A stretch of 64,000 nt of DNA, taken from the NCBI GenBank assembly GCA_008694505.1, contig VZDJ01000623.1, positions 19,215,754-19,279,753 of the forward strand, given 5' to 3'. The DNA is from Cyanoderma ruficeps (Eukaryota; Chordata; Aves; Passeriformes; Timaliidae). Each line of letters starts with the position of its first letter. Position 1 is the first letter of the stretch. A program made the position numbers and the translations under genes. The notes under the pieces are model-generated. The model was not told the DNA's origin, ran no database searches, and was given only the letters and a program-made list of their open reading frames with translations. This document shows, in pieces, positions 63,689 to 64,000 of the stretch.

Positions 63689-64000
63689 TTAGGAATGACA
63701 AAGATGATGGCCGGCAGTGGCTGGGAAAGGAGCCCCCATAGTGGCTGAGTGGTGAAAATTACAGCCATCACCTGTCTTTGAGCCTGGATATTCCACACTG
63801 CCAGGATAGCTGTGGTAAAAGTCTACTTTGTGCTGGGCAATGAAGCCCACTGTCTGCTGGACACTGCAGGCGCCCCCGCCTTTGCCAAAGACTCCTCCAT
63901 CCTCGCTGGTCATGATTGTGTAAGCGTTCTGCCCTGCTCCATAGTGCTGACAGGGGGTAGGCATGGTTTGGATGTTGCCAGCTGCAGTGATGGAGTAGCC
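63689..64000 (-). CDS. NANOG-like paralog, terminal exon (5' partial)
   Basis: The minus strand has an open frame from the window edge to a stop at 63689-63691, matching NANOG exon 4 in order. AGNIQTMPTPCQHYGAGQN aligns with GRNFQAAPNVHQAYGNGQN; TSEDGGVFGKGGGAC with SAEDEGLFGKSGASS; QQTVGFIAQHKVDFYHSY with QQTMGLLSQQ-MNFYHSY. Beyond that the C-terminus diverges and lacks the SSSPIQNQ and WHPMGTQ segments. No frameshift or stop interrupts the visible 103 codons, so it may be expressed, but homeodomain exons lie outside the window and intactness cannot be judged. It converges on NANOG, with about 5.8 kb between the two stops. A retained divergent duplicate is more likely than a processed pseudogene, though the left exon border is not visible here. 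Confidence 0.82.
   Translation of the reverse strand, partial: GYSITAAGNIQTMPTPCQHYGAGQNAYTIMTSEDGGVFGKGGGACSVQQTVGFIAQHKVDFYHSYPGSVEYPGSKTGDGCNFHHSATMGAPFPATAGHHLCHS

Overview
The window is vertebrate nuclear DNA and almost certainly from a bird. The evidence is an AICDA gene with vertebrate exon structure, a NANOG gene whose protein strongly resembles chicken NANOG, CR1 LINE fragments and avian-type ERV LTRs, including a classic avian ERVL LTR. Single N bases sit in or beside simple repeats, as in a draft assembly. APOBEC1-like genes are present and repeats are abundant, so a non-galliform bird (perhaps a songbird) is likely, but the species cannot be read from the sequence.

Layout: 1-4.4 kb holds AICDA (+), exons 2-5 plus 3'UTR; exon 1 lies off the left edge. 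Two diverged APOBEC1-like deaminase genes follow, both on the minus strand: copy A (8.9-12.9 kb) and copy B (24.5-25.6 kb). Between them lie LTR remnants and an interrupted CR1 LINE. From 26 to 43 kb there is AT-rich sequence, then an ERV-rich zone: clustered LTRs at 29.9-32.1 kb, a decayed gammaretrovirus-like provirus at 34.1-40.7 kb and an LTR ending at 43.0 kb. An orphan CpG island lies at 47.3-47.75 kb and another LTR at about 50.5-51.15 kb. NANOG (+, four exons, 308 codons) lies at 55.77-57.87 kb under its own CpG island. An ERVL LTR (minus) lies at 61.8-62.4 kb. The right edge carries the last exon of a second, divergent NANOG-like gene on the minus strand, tail-to-tail with NANOG.

Biologically the window joins a polynucleotide cytidine deaminase cluster (antibody diversification and, in the APOBEC1 family, RNA/DNA editing and retroelement restriction) to the pluripotency factor NANOG. 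The known AICDA-NANOG synteny appears expanded by deaminase duplication and endogenous retroviruses. The most interesting points are the divergent deaminase pair, with an altered zinc-site motif, a GC-AG intron and two possible C-termini; the convergent NANOG-like paralog; the orphan CpG island; and the decayed proviruses beside the deaminases. Most of the remaining sequence is intergenic and shows no supportable gene.
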